From contig NZ_CAKAKL010000004.1 of assembly GCF_916619195.1 (NCBI RefSeq), forward strand, positions 1 to 64,000: DNA of 64,000 nt, read 5' to 3'. The DNA is from Inquilinus sp. Marseille-Q2685 (GTDB lineage Bacteria > Pseudomonadota > Alphaproteobacteria > DSM-16000 > Inquilinaceae). The position numbers were made by a program, and so were the translations under genes. The notes under the pieces were generated by a model. That model ran no database searches, had not been told where the DNA came from, and worked only from the letters and a program-made list of their open reading frames with translations. Of the stretch, positions 55,654 to 64,000 are shown piece by piece (the first letter of the stretch is position 1; every line of letters starts with the position of its first letter).

Positions 55654-56889
55654 ATGGCACAGTTTCCGAGCCTGAGCCGCAGGCAGATCCTGCAGGGCAC
55701 GATCGGCGCCACCGCCCTGGCGATGGGCGGCGGCACGCCCTTCCTCGATTCCCGCCGCGCCTACGCCCAGGCCGGCGCCCTGGCCAAGGAGCAGTTGCGC
55801 ACCATCGGCCTGTCGGTCACCGTGCAGGATCGCATCCTGGCCGATTTCCAGAAGGCCTCCGGCGTCGGCGGCACCCAGGGCACGGCGGCGACCTTCCCCG
55901 ACGCCCAGACCAAGATCCTGTCCGGCGCCACCGACTACGACTGCTGGGAGGTGATCGGCGAGCGGCTGCCCTCGGTGGTGCAGACCAACAACGTCACCGC
56001 CATCCCGGCCTCGGCGCTGAAGAACTGGGCCAATATCCGCGACACCTTCACCAAGCCGGACCCGAAATGGCCGCGCGGCGCCCAGATCGTCGGCCAGATC
56101 TGGAAGGACGAGGCCCAGACCGAGCTGTGGATGGTGCCGGCGGTCTACAACTACGATTCCATCGGCTTCAACCCGTCGGTGCTGTCCGACGAGGAGGCCA
56201 ACACCTGGACCGCGATCTTCGACCCGAAGTTCAAGGGCAGGTCCGGGCTGAACACCGACCCGCTGATCGCGCTGGGCCAGGCGATCATGGCGATGAACTC
56301 GCTCGGCCTCTCCTCCGTTCAGAATCCAGGCAACCCGAGCCAGGCCGAGATCGACGAGGCGATGAAGTTCCTGGTGTCCAAGAAGAAGGAAGGCCAGTTC
56401 CGCGCCCTGTGGGGCGATTTCGGCGAGCTGGTGAACCTGATGGCGTCGGGCGAGATGGTGGTGTGCGACGCCTGGCAGCCGGCGGTGATGGCGGTGAAGG
56501 CCCAGGGCAAGCCCTGCCGCTACGCCGTGCCGAAGGAAGGCTACCGCGCCTGGGCCATCGGCGTGTCGCTGATCGCCAGCTCGCCGAACCAGGCGGCGGT
56601 GACGGCCTATGCCGATTACTGGCTGTCCGGCCCGCCGGCGATCACGGTGTCGGAGCAGGGCTACTACTCCCCCACCACCAACATCAAATCGGTGATGGCG
56701 CCGGAGAAATACGGCTTCTGGTACGAGGGCAAGCCCTGGGTCGGCGCGCCCGACCGCGGCATCAAGGAAGGCGACCTGCGCGACGGCGGCTCGCTGGAGA
56801 CCCGGGCCTCGCATGTCGCCTACTGGCACCAGTGGCCGGACGAGTACGACCACGTGATCCAGAAATGGGACGAGTTCCTGAACGCCTGA
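55654..56889 (+). CDS. PotD-like binding protein with Tat signal
   Basis: A 411-residue periplasmic binding protein. The N-terminus has a twin-arginine signal (SLSRRQILQGTIGATALAMGG), probably cut after AYA at about residue 40, so it is exported folded. The body is of the SBP_bac_8/PotD type (DYDCWEVIGERLPSVVQ, ELWMVPAVYNYDSIGFNP, GYYSPTTNIKSVMAPE). Its paralogue at 60588 lacks any signal. It supplies the PotBC-like permease. Confidence 0.92.
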   Translation: MAQFPSLSRRQILQGTIGATALAMGGGTPFLDSRRAYAQAGALAKEQLRTIGLSVTVQDRILADFQKASGVGGTQGTAATFPDAQTKILSGATDYDCWEVIGERLPSVVQTNNVTAIPASALKNWANIRDTFTKPDPKWPRGAQIVGQIWKDEAQTELWMVPAVYNYDSIGFNPSVLSDEEANTWTAIFDPKFKGRSGLNTDPLIALGQAIMAMNSLGLSSVQNPGNPSQAEIDEAMKFLVSKKKEGQFRALWGDFGELVNLMASGEMVVCDAWQPAVMAVKAQGKPCRYAVPKEGYRAWAIGVSLIASSPNQAAVTAYADYWLSGPPAITVSEQGYYSPTTNIKSVMAPEKYGFWYEGKPWVGAPDRGIKEGDLRDGGSLETRASHVAYWHQWPDEYDHVIQKWDEFLNA

Positions 56890-56915
56890 GGGCGCGCGGA
56901 TCGGAGGAACGCAGG

Positions 56916-58013
56916 ATGACCTACGATCTCGAGCTCGTCGGCGTCGGCAAGACCTACCCGGACGGCACGCCGGCGGTGGTCGATTTCGACCTGCAGGCGG
57001 CGAAGGGGGAGTTCATCTCCTTCGTCGGTCCCTCCGGCTGCGGCAAGACCACGACCTTGCGGATGATCGCCGGCTTCGAGGACATCAGCGCCGGGGAGGT
57101 GCTGGTGCGCGGGCGGCGGATCAACGACCTGCCGCCCGAGCGCCGCCCGACCTCGACCATCTTCCAGAACTTCGCGCTGTTCCCGCACATGACCGTGCGC
57201 CAGAACATCGAATACGGCCTCAGGATGAAGGGCCTGCCGGCGGCGGAGCGGAGGGCCAAGGCCGACCATATGATGCAGGCGTTGGACTTGGCCGACATCG
57301 CCGATCGTCGCAGCGCCGGCCTGTCCGGCGGCCAGCGCCAACGCACCGCGCTCGCCCGCGGCCTGGTGGTGGAGCCCGACATCCTGCTGCTGGACGAGCC
57401 GCTGGGCGCGCTGGACGCCAATCTGCGCAAGTCGATCCAGGCCGAACTGAAGCTGCTGCAGCGGACCATCGGCATCACCTTCGTCTTCGTCACCCATGCC
57501 CAGTCCGAGGCGCTGGCGCTGTCGGACCGCATCGTGGTGATGAACCGCGGTCGGGTGGAGCAGATCAGCCCGCCCGAGGAGATCTACCGCCGGCCGAAGA
57601 CCGAGTTCGTGGCCCGCTTCATCGGCCGCAACACAGTTCTGCCGGGCCGGCTGGAGGCCAAGGACGGCGCCGTGGCCCGGGTCGGCACCGGCTTCGGCCC
57701 GCTGCACGGCACCTTGAACGACCCGACGCTCAAGGTCGGCGACGCCGCCGCGGTGGTGGTGCCGTCCGAGGCGATCGACGTGGTCGGCGCCGCCGGGGCC
57801 GCTTCGCTGGCCGGGCGCGGCGACACCCTGCCCGGCCGGCTGATCGGCCAGGCCGTCACCGGCCATGCGCTGCACCTGACCATCGGTCTCTCGGACGGCC
57901 GCGAGATCGGCGTGGAGAGCCATGTCGACAAATACGCCGCCGGCTGGTCGGGCGAGGAGATCGTGCTCGGCTGGCAGCCGGGCGAGGCGACCGTGATCCG
58001 GGCGGCCGCGTGA
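56916..58013 (+). CDS. PotA-like ABC ATPase, canonical
   Basis: A 365-residue ATPase with all motifs intact: GPSGCGKTTT (about 38-47), FQNFALFPHMTV, GLSGGQRQRTALARGL, ILLLDEPLGALDAN and FVTHAQSEA with the H-loop His. The C-terminal TOBE region (about 285-360) is present. It is the second ATPase of the operon and probably pairs with the first, whose H-loop is altered. A GGAGGAACGCAGG leader precedes ATG. Confidence 0.92.
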   Translation: MTYDLELVGVGKTYPDGTPAVVDFDLQAAKGEFISFVGPSGCGKTTTLRMIAGFEDISAGEVLVRGRRINDLPPERRPTSTIFQNFALFPHMTVRQNIEYGLRMKGLPAAERRAKADHMMQALDLADIADRRSAGLSGGQRQRTALARGLVVEPDILLLDEPLGALDANLRKSIQAELKLLQRTIGITFVFVTHAQSEALALSDRIVVMNRGRVEQISPPEEIYRRPKTEFVARFIGRNTVLPGRLEAKDGAVARVGTGFGPLHGTLNDPTLKVGDAAAVVVPSEAIDVVGAAGAASLAGRGDTLPGRLIGQAVTGHALHLTIGLSDGREIGVESHVDKYAAGWSGEEIVLGWQPGEATVIRAAA

Positions 58014-58040
58014 CCGGCGCCCCAGAGAGGAGGAAGTGCG

Positions 58041-58922
58041 ATGGCGAAGGAAATCCTGTGCGGCTTCGGCGTCGATGTCGACGCGGTGGCCGGGTGGCTC
58101 GGCTCTTATGGCGGCGAGGATTCGCCGGACGACATCTCGCGCGGCCTGTTCTCCGGCGAGGTCGGCAGCCCGCGCCTCCTGAAGCTGTTCGACCGGCTGG
58201 GGATCAAGACCACCTGGTTCATCCCCGGCCATTCGATCGAGACCTTCCCGGAGCAGATGAAGGCGGTGGCTGAGGCCGGGCACGAGATCGGCATCCATGG
58301 CTACAGCCACGAGAACCCGATCGCCATGACCCCGGCGCAGGAGGAGGAGGTCCTCGACAAGTGCATCGAGCTGGTGACGCAGCTGTCCGGCCGCCGGCCG
58401 ACCGGCTATGTCGCGCCGTGGTGGGAGTTCAGCGCGGTCAGCAACGAGCTGCTGCTGAAGAAGGGCATCAAGTACGACCACTCGCTGATGCACAAGGACT
58501 TCGAGCCCTATTACGTCCGCGTCGGCGACAGCTGGACGAAGATCGACTTCGCCAAGAAGCCGAGCGAGTGGATGGTGCCGCTGAAGCGCGGCGTCGAGAC
58601 CGACCTGATCGAGATCCCGGCCAGCTGGTACCTCGACGACCTGCCGCCGATGATGTTCATCAAGAAGTCGCCGAACAGCCACGGCTTCGTGAACCCGCGG
58701 CATATCGAGGAGATGTGGCGCGACCAGTTCGACTGGGTCTACCGTGAATACGACTACGCCGTGTTCCCGATCACCATCCACCCGGACGTCGCCGGGCGGC
58801 CCCAGGTGCTGCTGATGCTGGAGCGGCTGTACAACCATATGATCCGCCACCCCGGCGTGCGCTTCGTCACCATGGACGAGATGGCCGACGACTTCGCCCG
58901 GCGGAACCCGCGGAGGAAGTAG
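58041..58922 (+). CDS. Polysaccharide deacetylase-fold hydrolase, cyclic imidase/PuuE-like
   Basis: A 293-residue NodB-fold enzyme of the HpPgdA/PuuE subgroup. [17 protein letters not shown] (Asp12, Asp14) replaces the usual TFDDG; His86-x3-His90 in IHGYSHENP supplies the metal ligands; YVAPWWEF and the C-terminal [16 protein letters not shown] match the cytosolic subgroup. From memory the sequence and its length are those of cyclic imide hydrolase from Pseudomonas (CIH, 293 residues), which opens succinimide-type rings. There is no leader, so action on cell-wall polymer is unlikely. It points to cyclic imides, hydantoins or allantoin-like compounds as the ligand of the importer. Confidence 0.8.
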   Translation: MAKEILCGFGVDVDAVAGWLGSYGGEDSPDDISRGLFSGEVGSPRLLKLFDRLGIKTTWFIPGHSIETFPEQMKAVAEAGHEIGIHGYSHENPIAMTPAQEEEVLDKCIELVTQLSGRRPTGYVAPWWEFSAVSNELLLKKGIKYDHSLMHKDFEPYYVRVGDSWTKIDFAKKPSEWMVPLKRGVETDLIEIPASWYLDDLPPMMFIKKSPNSHGFVNPRHIEEMWRDQFDWVYREYDYAVFPITIHPDVAGRPQVLLMLERLYNHMIRHPGVRFVTMDEMADDFARRNPRRK

Positions 58923-58948
58923 AGGAGCTCTTGGATGGGCCGGAGCCG

Positions 58949-59092
58949 CCCCCTCACCCGAAATCGCTGACGCGATTTCGACCTCTCCCCGAGGAGAGGT
59001 GTAGGGGCCCCGGCTCCTATTCCCCTCTCCTCGAGGAGAGGGGGGGGGCCCGACGCCGAAGGCGGCGGGAGGGTGAGAGGGTGGCGCCGTCT
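58949..59092. repeat. Compound palindromic repeat inside the importer operon
   Basis: The 211-bp gap (58923-59133) is filled with nested palindromes: CGAAATCG / CGATTTCG (58959-58966, 58973-58980), CCTCTCC / GGAGAGG (58982-58988, 58993-58999), a perfect 22-bp palindrome at 59022-59043, and outer arms CCCTCACCC (about 58951) / GGGTGAG (59071-59077). It is a dispersed element of the same style as the one at 22013-22126. It may terminate or attenuate transcription before the CobW pair. Confidence 0.75.
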
Positions 59093-59133
59093 CTCCGCCC
59101 GGCTTTGCCATAGACCAGAAGGAAGAGGACACC

Positions 59134-59454
59134 ATGTGCGGCGTGTGCGGCGTGCTCGGCGGCGAGGAGCACTGGACGGCGGAATCCGCCCGGCCGGAGG
59201 TGTTCGGCGCCGGCCGCACCCGCCGGGCCGAGCGGCTGCACCGCGCCGCCGCGGCCAACCGGATCCTGGCGCTGTTCGGGCTGCGGCTCGACGACTGGCA
59301 GGGCACCGCCTTCGTGCTGAGCGGCCCGACCGGCAAGCGCGAGATCGTCGACGCGCTGCCGGCGGTGTGGGAGGCGGCGTCGCGGCTGCTGGGCCGCAGG
59401 ATCGACCCGCTCGACCCCGCCCTGCTCGACCGCATCGCCGGGGGCGGACGATGA
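59134..59454 (+). CDS. Small Cys-motif protein partner of CobW
   Basis: A 106-residue protein beginning MCGVCGVLGG, with both cysteines at the extreme N-terminus, followed by an all-helical, Arg/Ala-rich body. AGGAAGAGG gives a good ribosome site. Its stop overlaps the CobW start (ATGA). I recall similar short proteins beside COG0523 GTPases, but no function; metal or sulfur handling is a guess from the CxxC motif and the neighbour. Confidence 0.7.
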   Translation: MCGVCGVLGGEEHWTAESARPEVFGAGRTRRAERLHRAAAANRILALFGLRLDDWQGTAFVLSGPTGKREIVDALPAVWEAASRLLGRRIDPLDPALLDRIAGGGR

Positions 59455-60506
59455 GCGAGGCGATCCCGGTCAACGTCCTGACCGGCTTCCTGGGCAGCGG
59501 CAAGACCACGCTGCTGCGCCACATCCTGGCCGACCCGGCCTTCGCCGGCTGCGCCGTGCTGATCAACGAGTTCGGCGAGGTCGGGCTGGACCACCACCTG
59601 CTGCAGGCGGTGGACGAGGACGTGGTGCTGATGCAGAGCGGCTGCATCTGCTGCACCATCCGCGGCGACCTGGGCCGCGCCATCCGCGGCCTGTACGACC
59701 GGCGCGAGGCCGGGACCATCCCCGCCTTCGGCCGGCTGATCGTCGAGACCACCGGCTTGGCCGACCCGATCCCGGTGCTGGCCACGGTGATGAGCGAGCC
59801 GGTGATCCGCCACCATTTCCGCCTGGGCAACGTGATCGCCACGGTCGATGCGGTGAACGGCTTGGCGCAGCTGGACCGCCAGCCCGAGGCGGCGAAGCAG
59901 GCGGCGGTGGCCGACCGCATCCTGGTCACCAAGACCGACCTGGCGACGCCCGAGGCCGTGGCGGCGCTGGAGGCGCGGCTCCGGGCGATCAACCCGGCGG
60001 TGCCGCTGTGGCGCTCCGCCAACGCCCCGCCGCCGGCGGAGGAACTGGTCGGAAGCGACGCCTTCGACCCCGCCACCAAGCCGGCCGAGATCCACCGCTG
60101 GTTCGACCTGGCGCGCGGGACGGGCGCCGGCCACCATCACGCCCATGACGCCAATGGGCACGACGTCAACCGCCACGGCCCGGAGATCGGCGCCTTCGTT
60201 CTGGAGGTCGAGGACCGTGTCGACTGGACCGTGTTCGGCCTGTGGCTGACCCTGCTGCTGCACAGCCGCGGCGACGACGTGCTGCGGGTCAAGGGGCTGC
60301 TGCGCGTCGCCGAGGTCGACACGCCGGTCGTGGTCCAGGGCGCGCAGCACATCGTGCATGCGCCGAGCCATCTGGAATCCTGGCCGGACGGCGACCGGCG
60401 CTCGCGGCTGGTGTTCATCACCCGCGGCATCGCCCGGGCCGAGATCGAGCGCTCCTTCGCCGCCTTCCAGGCCGCCTTCGCCGAGACCGCCCCCGTCGCC
60501 GCATGA
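59451..60506 (+). CDS. CobW/COG0523-family GTPase (metallochaperone)
   Basis: A 351-residue P-loop GTPase: GFLGSGKTT (about 12-20), the metal motif GCICC (Cys65, Cys67, Cys68), ETTGLADP, TKTDL, and a C-terminal CobW_C domain (about 240-345). A His-rich stretch (GHHHAHDANGHDVNRHG) lies between the domains. These proteins load metal, commonly zinc or cobalt, into client enzymes; the imidase-like hydrolase of this operon is the obvious client. Confidence 0.9.
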   Translation: MSEAIPVNVLTGFLGSGKTTLLRHILADPAFAGCAVLINEFGEVGLDHHLLQAVDEDVVLMQSGCICCTIRGDLGRAIRGLYDRREAGTIPAFGRLIVETTGLADPIPVLATVMSEPVIRHHFRLGNVIATVDAVNGLAQLDRQPEAAKQAAVADRILVTKTDLATPEAVAALEARLRAINPAVPLWRSANAPPPAEELVGSDAFDPATKPAEIHRWFDLARGTGAGHHHAHDANGHDVNRHGPEIGAFVLEVEDRVDWTVFGLWLTLLLHSRGDDVLRVKGLLRVAEVDTPVVVQGAQHIVHAPSHLESWPDGDRRSRLVFITRGIARAEIERSFAAFQAAFAETAPVAA

Positions 60507-60587
60507 CCCGGGGAAACGGACCCTCCGCCGCACTGGCCAGCCACCGGCAAATCCGCTTCTAATACGACTTCGCCCGGGGGACGGACC

Positions 60588-61811
60588 ATGGCCGCGGACG
60601 CAGCCGATACCGTGTTGAGCAAGCCGGCGCTGCACACCGAGGGCCGGCCGCATCTGCGCGTGCTCGGCACCGAGATCACGCTGCTGGACAGCATCCGCGA
60701 ACGGGCCGAGGCCGACCTCGGCATCACCGTCAGCTACGAGACGCTGGATTTCCTGGGCGCACAGCAGAAGGCGGCGACCCAGCCCGGCGCCTTCGACATC
60801 TACGACCAGTGCTTCCACAACCTCGACATCGTCTGGTTCTGGAAGGCGATCCAGCCGATCGACACCACCCGCATCGCGCATTGGGGCGAGGTCAACGACC
60901 TGACCAAGACCGGGCGGCTGAGCGCCGACGCCATGATCGGCCGCGGCGACGCGCCGGTGAAGAAGCTGTACGTCCAGCCCGACCGGTCGCTGGGGCCACA
61001 GCCGTCGCGCCACATCAGCATGCTGCCGGCGGTGCACAATGTCGACGCCTTCGCCTACGACCCGACCGTGGTGCCGCCGGGGCAGCCCTATGAGACCGAG
61101 AGCTGGGGCTGGCTCCTGGACGAACGCTGGCGCGGCCGGGTCGCCCTGGTCGACGAGCCGGCGATCGGCGTGTTCGACGCGGCGCTGGCGCTGCAGGCCC
61201 GCGGCGAGGCCAGCTTCGCCGATATCGGCAACATGACGCTGGCGGAGATCGACCGGCTGATCGACCTGCTGGTCGCGCGCAAGCGCCAGGGCCATTTCTG
61301 CGGTTTCTGGCAGACCATGGCCGACGCCAAGCGGCTGATGGCCGACCACCGCGCGGCGATCCAGAGCAGCTGGGCCCCGGCCGCGGTCGCCCTGTCCGGC
61401 CTCGGCGTGCCGGTGCGCGAGGCGGCGCCGCGCGAGGGCTACCGCGCCTGGCATGGCGGCCTGTGCATCGCCGCGCCGCTGTCCGGCCGCGCGCTCGACG
61501 TCGCCTACGCCTATCTGAACTGGTGGCTGTCCGGCTGGCCCGGCGCGGTGATGGCCCGGCAGGGCTATTACATGTCGATCCCGAAGCGGGTGCGCCCGTT
61601 CCTGGACCCGGCGGAATGGGACTACTGGTACGAGGGCAAGCCGGCGGCCAAGGACCTGGAGGGCACCGACGGCCGGGTCGCGGTCAGGGCCGGCGCCGTG
61701 CGCTCCGGCGGCTCCTATTGGCGCCGCGCCAGCCGCATCGCCGTGTGGAACACGGTGATGGACGAGCACAACTATCTTGCCCGCCGGTGGTCGGAGCTGA
61801 CGGCGGAGTGA
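60588..61811 (+). CDS. PotD-like binding protein paralogue without export signal
   Basis: A 407-residue protein related to the Tat-exported binding protein of the operon (compare WWLSGWPGAVMARQGYY with YWLSGPPAITVSEQGYY, and WYEGKP in both). Its N-terminus, MAADAADTVLSKPALHTEGRP, has no hydrophobic leader, Tat motif or lipobox, and no alternative start upstream supplies one. It may be cytoplasmic, sensing or sequestering the ligand. GGGGGAC precedes ATG. It is last in the operon. Confidence 0.85.
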   Translation: MAADAADTVLSKPALHTEGRPHLRVLGTEITLLDSIRERAEADLGITVSYETLDFLGAQQKAATQPGAFDIYDQCFHNLDIVWFWKAIQPIDTTRIAHWGEVNDLTKTGRLSADAMIGRGDAPVKKLYVQPDRSLGPQPSRHISMLPAVHNVDAFAYDPTVVPPGQPYETESWGWLLDERWRGRVALVDEPAIGVFDAALALQARGEASFADIGNMTLAEIDRLIDLLVARKRQGHFCGFWQTMADAKRLMADHRAAIQSSWAPAAVALSGLGVPVREAAPREGYRAWHGGLCIAAPLSGRALDVAYAYLNWWLSGWPGAVMARQGYYMSIPKRVRPFLDPAEWDYWYEGKPAAKDLEGTDGRVAVRAGAVRSGGSYWRRASRIAVWNTVMDEHNYLARRWSELTAE

Positions 61812-61922
61812 AGCTGGCGACGTCGTCGGAGTCCTTCCCGGGGGCGACGGGTCAGCCGCCTTGCGGCCCAAGAGGAAATGTGATTGCGGTGGCGGACGCT
61901 CTCCATAGAGGCCGCCGGCGGC

Positions 61923-63257
61923 CTATTCCCGCGGCAGCGTCAGCCGCGCCGTCAGGCCGTGGGGCTGGCGATTGACCAGTTCCAGGCTCCCGGAATGCGC
62001 CTGCACGATCTCCTTCACGATCGACAGGCCGAGGCCGACGCTGCCTGCACGGCCGGACCGGGTCGGATCGAGCCGGACGAAGGGCTCGATCACATCCTGC
62101 AGATGCTGGCCGGGGATGCCGGGGCCGTCGTCCGTCACCTCGATCACGATCGTGCCGTCATGCCGGACGGCCGCGCCGACCGTCACCTCCTTGCCGAAAT
62201 GGGAGCCGTTCTCGATCAGGTTGGTCACCGCCCGCGTGATGGCGTTCGGCCGGCAGAAGGCCTGGATCTGCGGGGGGCCGTCATAGCGTATGACGACGCC
62301 GCCCTCCTCGAACTCGTCGCAGAGGGTCGACAGCAGCGCCCCGAGATCGAGCCATTCCTTCTCTTCGCGCTCGAAATGGCCGCTCAGGAAGGCCAGTGCG
62401 GAGGTAACCATCGACTGCATCAGGTCGACGTCCCGGATCAGCTTGCCGCCGACCATCTCCGCCCGCCCGGTCTGGAGCTGCAGCCGCATCCGGGTCAGCG
62501 GCGTGCGCAGATCGTGGCTGATCGCCGCCAGCATGCGCGTGCGATCCCGGATCGAGCGGGCGATCCGCTCCTGCATCAGATTGAAGGCGCGCGTCGCCAG
62601 CCTGATCTCGTGAGGCCCTTCCTCACGGATCGGTGCAACGGCGATCTCGCCGCAGAAGCTGTCGGCCTTCTCCGCCAGGCGGCGGAGCGGACCGATCACC
62701 CGGGACAGGGCCCAGGCCGACATCGACGCGACGGCGACGCTGAGGAACAGCAGGGTGCCGATGAAGGGCAAGGTGACCGGCGAGAACCGCGGGGGAGGCC
62801 GCGGCGAGACGCTCTCGGTCCGGATCTCCAGGATCTGATCGTCGATCACGGCCAGGACCTGGATGTCCCCGGACCGGTCGGTGCCGGCGACATCGCAGGA
62901 GCGCACCGTCGCGTCGGTCATGAGGCTGCGAAGCTGGGCATCCAGCACCGCCCGCATGCCCTTCGCCTCGGGCCGCAGCCCCGTGCAGAGAACCGCCGCG
63001 GAGGCCAGCCGGACCGACAGGCCGCGCTCCGTCGCCGCGGCGGCGATCAACGCCCGGTCCGCCTGGGGGACGGCGTGGATGCTTTCGATCAAGGCGGCGA
63101 TCCGGAACGCGTCCGGCCATGGCCATGGCGGCGGTGGCGGGACGGGCGGATCGTGCGTCAGCAGCAGGGCCAGGAACAGCAGGAAGGTCAGCGCCGACGC
63201 CCCCGCATTGATCGCGAGGATCTGGCCGAGCATCGTGCCGATCAGGCGCCGGATCAT
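61923..63257 (-). CDS. EnvZ-type sensor histidine kinase
   Basis: A 444-residue sensor: first helix about 9-34, a periplasmic loop of about 125 residues beginning with a proline run, second helix about 162-185, a HAMP-like segment, HisKA with phospho-acceptor His248 (AISHDLRTPL), N-box NLIENGSHFG, G1 DDGPGIP and G2 GLGLSIVKEI. The ATG overlaps the stop of the response regulator (ATGA). The signal and target genes are unknown. Confidence 0.93.
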   Translation of the reverse strand: MIRRLIGTMLGQILAINAGASALTFLLFLALLLTHDPPVPPPPPWPWPDAFRIAALIESIHAVPQADRALIAAAATERGLSVRLASAAVLCTGLRPEAKGMRAVLDAQLRSLMTDATVRSCDVAGTDRSGDIQVLAVIDDQILEIRTESVSPRPPPRFSPVTLPFIGTLLFLSVAVASMSAWALSRVIGPLRRLAEKADSFCGEIAVAPIREEGPHEIRLATRAFNLMQERIARSIRDRTRMLAAISHDLRTPLTRMRLQLQTGRAEMVGGKLIRDVDLMQSMVTSALAFLSGHFEREEKEWLDLGALLSTLCDEFEEGGVVIRYDGPPQIQAFCRPNAITRAVTNLIENGSHFGKEVTVGAAVRHDGTIVIEVTDDGPGIPGQHLQDVIEPFVRLDPTRSGRAGSVGLGLSIVKEIVQAHSGSLELVNRQPHGLTARLTLPRE

Positions 63258-63967
63258 TCGGCCAGGACACGCGGCTGGAAGACGTACCCGTCCGATCGCA
63301 CGGTCCGGATGATCTCCGCGGCGAGATCGTCATTGGCGAGCTTGCGTCGCAGCCGGCTCACCAGGATATCGACGGACCTGACGGCGATGGCGAATCCTTC
63401 GCCGCGGGTCAGGCTGATCAGCGTGTCGCGCGACAGCACCTCGCGCGGGTGCTGGCAGAAGGCGAGCAGCAGATCCGCCTCGGCCCCCGTCAGCGGGACG
63501 CGCAGCCCGGCCGGGGACCGCAGGAAGCGTCGCTGCGGGAAGAAGGCGAAGCCGGAGAATCGGTACGCCGCTTCCGTCTGGCGCGGCCGCCCCTGCGCCG
63601 GAAGTGGCCGGCGCAGCACCGCCCGGATGCGGGCGAGAAGCTCGCGCAGATCGAACGGCTTGCAGATGTAGTCGTCAGCGCCGAGTTCCAGCCCGACGAC
63701 GCGATCGGTCGGCTCGGATAGGGCTGTCAACATGATGATGCGGGGTCCGTTCGCGGCGGACAACCGACGGCACAGCGCGAGTCCATCCTCGCCCGGCAGC
63801 ATCAGATCAAGCAGGACAAGGTCGATTTCATCACTCGCCAGCACTGAGGCAGCATCTTCGGCGCTTGCGATCGCGGTCGTCGCAAGACCATTGATCCGCA
63901 GGAAGCGCTCAAGCGGACCGCTGATCTCGGCATCATCCTCGACAATCAATATATGAGCCAAAGCCAT
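63254..63967 (-). CDS. OmpR-family response regulator
   Basis: A 237-residue regulator: receiver domain with the acidic pair at 11-12, phospho-acceptor Asp54 (VLLDLMLPG) and Lys103 (YICKPFD), then a winged-helix OmpR domain (about 135-232; LTGAEADLLLAFCQHPREVLSR, VDILVSRLRRKL, IRTVRSDGYVF). It is first in the pair and is followed by its kinase. Its promoter lies at or beyond the right edge of the window. Confidence 0.94.
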   Translation of the reverse strand: MALAHILIVEDDAEISGPLERFLRINGLATTAIASAEDAASVLASDEIDLVLLDLMLPGEDGLALCRRLSAANGPRIIMLTALSEPTDRVVGLELGADDYICKPFDLRELLARIRAVLRRPLPAQGRPRQTEAAYRFSGFAFFPQRRFLRSPAGLRVPLTGAEADLLLAFCQHPREVLSRDTLISLTRGEGFAIAVRSVDILVSRLRRKLANDDLAAEIIRTVRSDGYVFQPRVLAE

Positions 63968-64000
63968 TTCGCTTTCCCCTGAATCTTCCTCCCCCGTTAT

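Noticed and set aside
58041-58922. Peptidoglycan or chitin deacetylase
   Set aside because: No signal peptide, an altered first motif (VDVDA instead of TFDDG), and an operon of small-molecule import and redox genes argue for a cytoplasmic ring hydrolase.
56820-61871. A 1683-codon minus-strand open frame antisense to the importer operon
   Set aside because: It mirrors real genes on the plus strand with all conserved motifs. In DNA this G+C-rich, antisense frames stay open for kilobases; the translation is low-complexity Arg/Gly/Ala/His-rich with no domain.

Overview
The window is very GC-rich (roughly 70 percent by eye), densely packed DNA from a free-living alphaproteobacterium. Support for this comes from the many alphaproteobacterial gene sets (PqiABC, N-methylglutamate pathway, GlxA-type regulators, several ABC importers) and from intergenic palindromes typical of that class. 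A member of the Rhodospirillales is my best guess, but no rRNA or other marker settles it. I found no tRNA, rRNA, CRISPR array, phage gene or intact insertion sequence.

Layout. 1-4.4 kb: hairpins, a GFA-family gene with a small membrane protein, a divergent TPR/winged-helix regulator, a beta-propeller protein and a class III nucleotide cyclase. 4.4-8.5 kb: a truncated decarboxylase-cupin gene abutting pqiABC (lipid transport). 8.9-11 kb: a lipoprotein, an AmpR-like LysR regulator without ampC, a remnant of a GntR/FCD regulator and a nucleoside deaminase. 11.2-16.3 kb: an SsuABC/TauABC-type importer, an amino-purine deaminase-like amidohydrolase and an IPNS-like oxygenase, behind a candidate sigma-54 promoter. 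16.5-21.1 kb: a double hot-dog protein, a D-malate/tartrate dehydrogenase, an AraC regulator and a NepI-type nucleoside exporter. 21.1-26.8 kb: an N-acetylmannosamine/sialic acid operon (nanE, importer without ATPase, RpiR regulator, nanK). 27.3-31.4 kb: a GNAT protein and an amine permease operon with small membrane proteins.

31.4-42.8 kb holds the complete N-methylglutamate pathway for methylamine use: gmaS, mgsABC and mgdABCD, with an XRE-cupin regulator and a GlxA-type regulator. 43-49.8 kb holds a predicted transglutaminase / ATP-grasp / alpha-E peptide-modification cluster. 49.9-61.8 kb is one regulator plus an 11-gene operon: a PotABC-type importer with two different ATPases, two SDRs, a cyclic-imidase-like hydrolase, a CobW GTPase with a small Cys partner, and two paralogous binding proteins, one without a leader. 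61.9-64 kb holds an OmpR/EnvZ-type two-component pair.

Common theme: scavenging of reduced nitrogen compounds (amino-purines, amino sugars, methylated amines, probably cyclic imides). The strongest new links are (i) a 15-bp palindrome in front of the mgs-gmaS operon that recurs twice, 20 bp apart, in front of the amine permease operon, tying both to the XRE-cupin regulator; (ii) a candidate -24/-12 promoter with an upstream dyad before the purine-type importer; and (iii) the two-ATPase importer in which one ATPase has Gly in place of the H-loop His.
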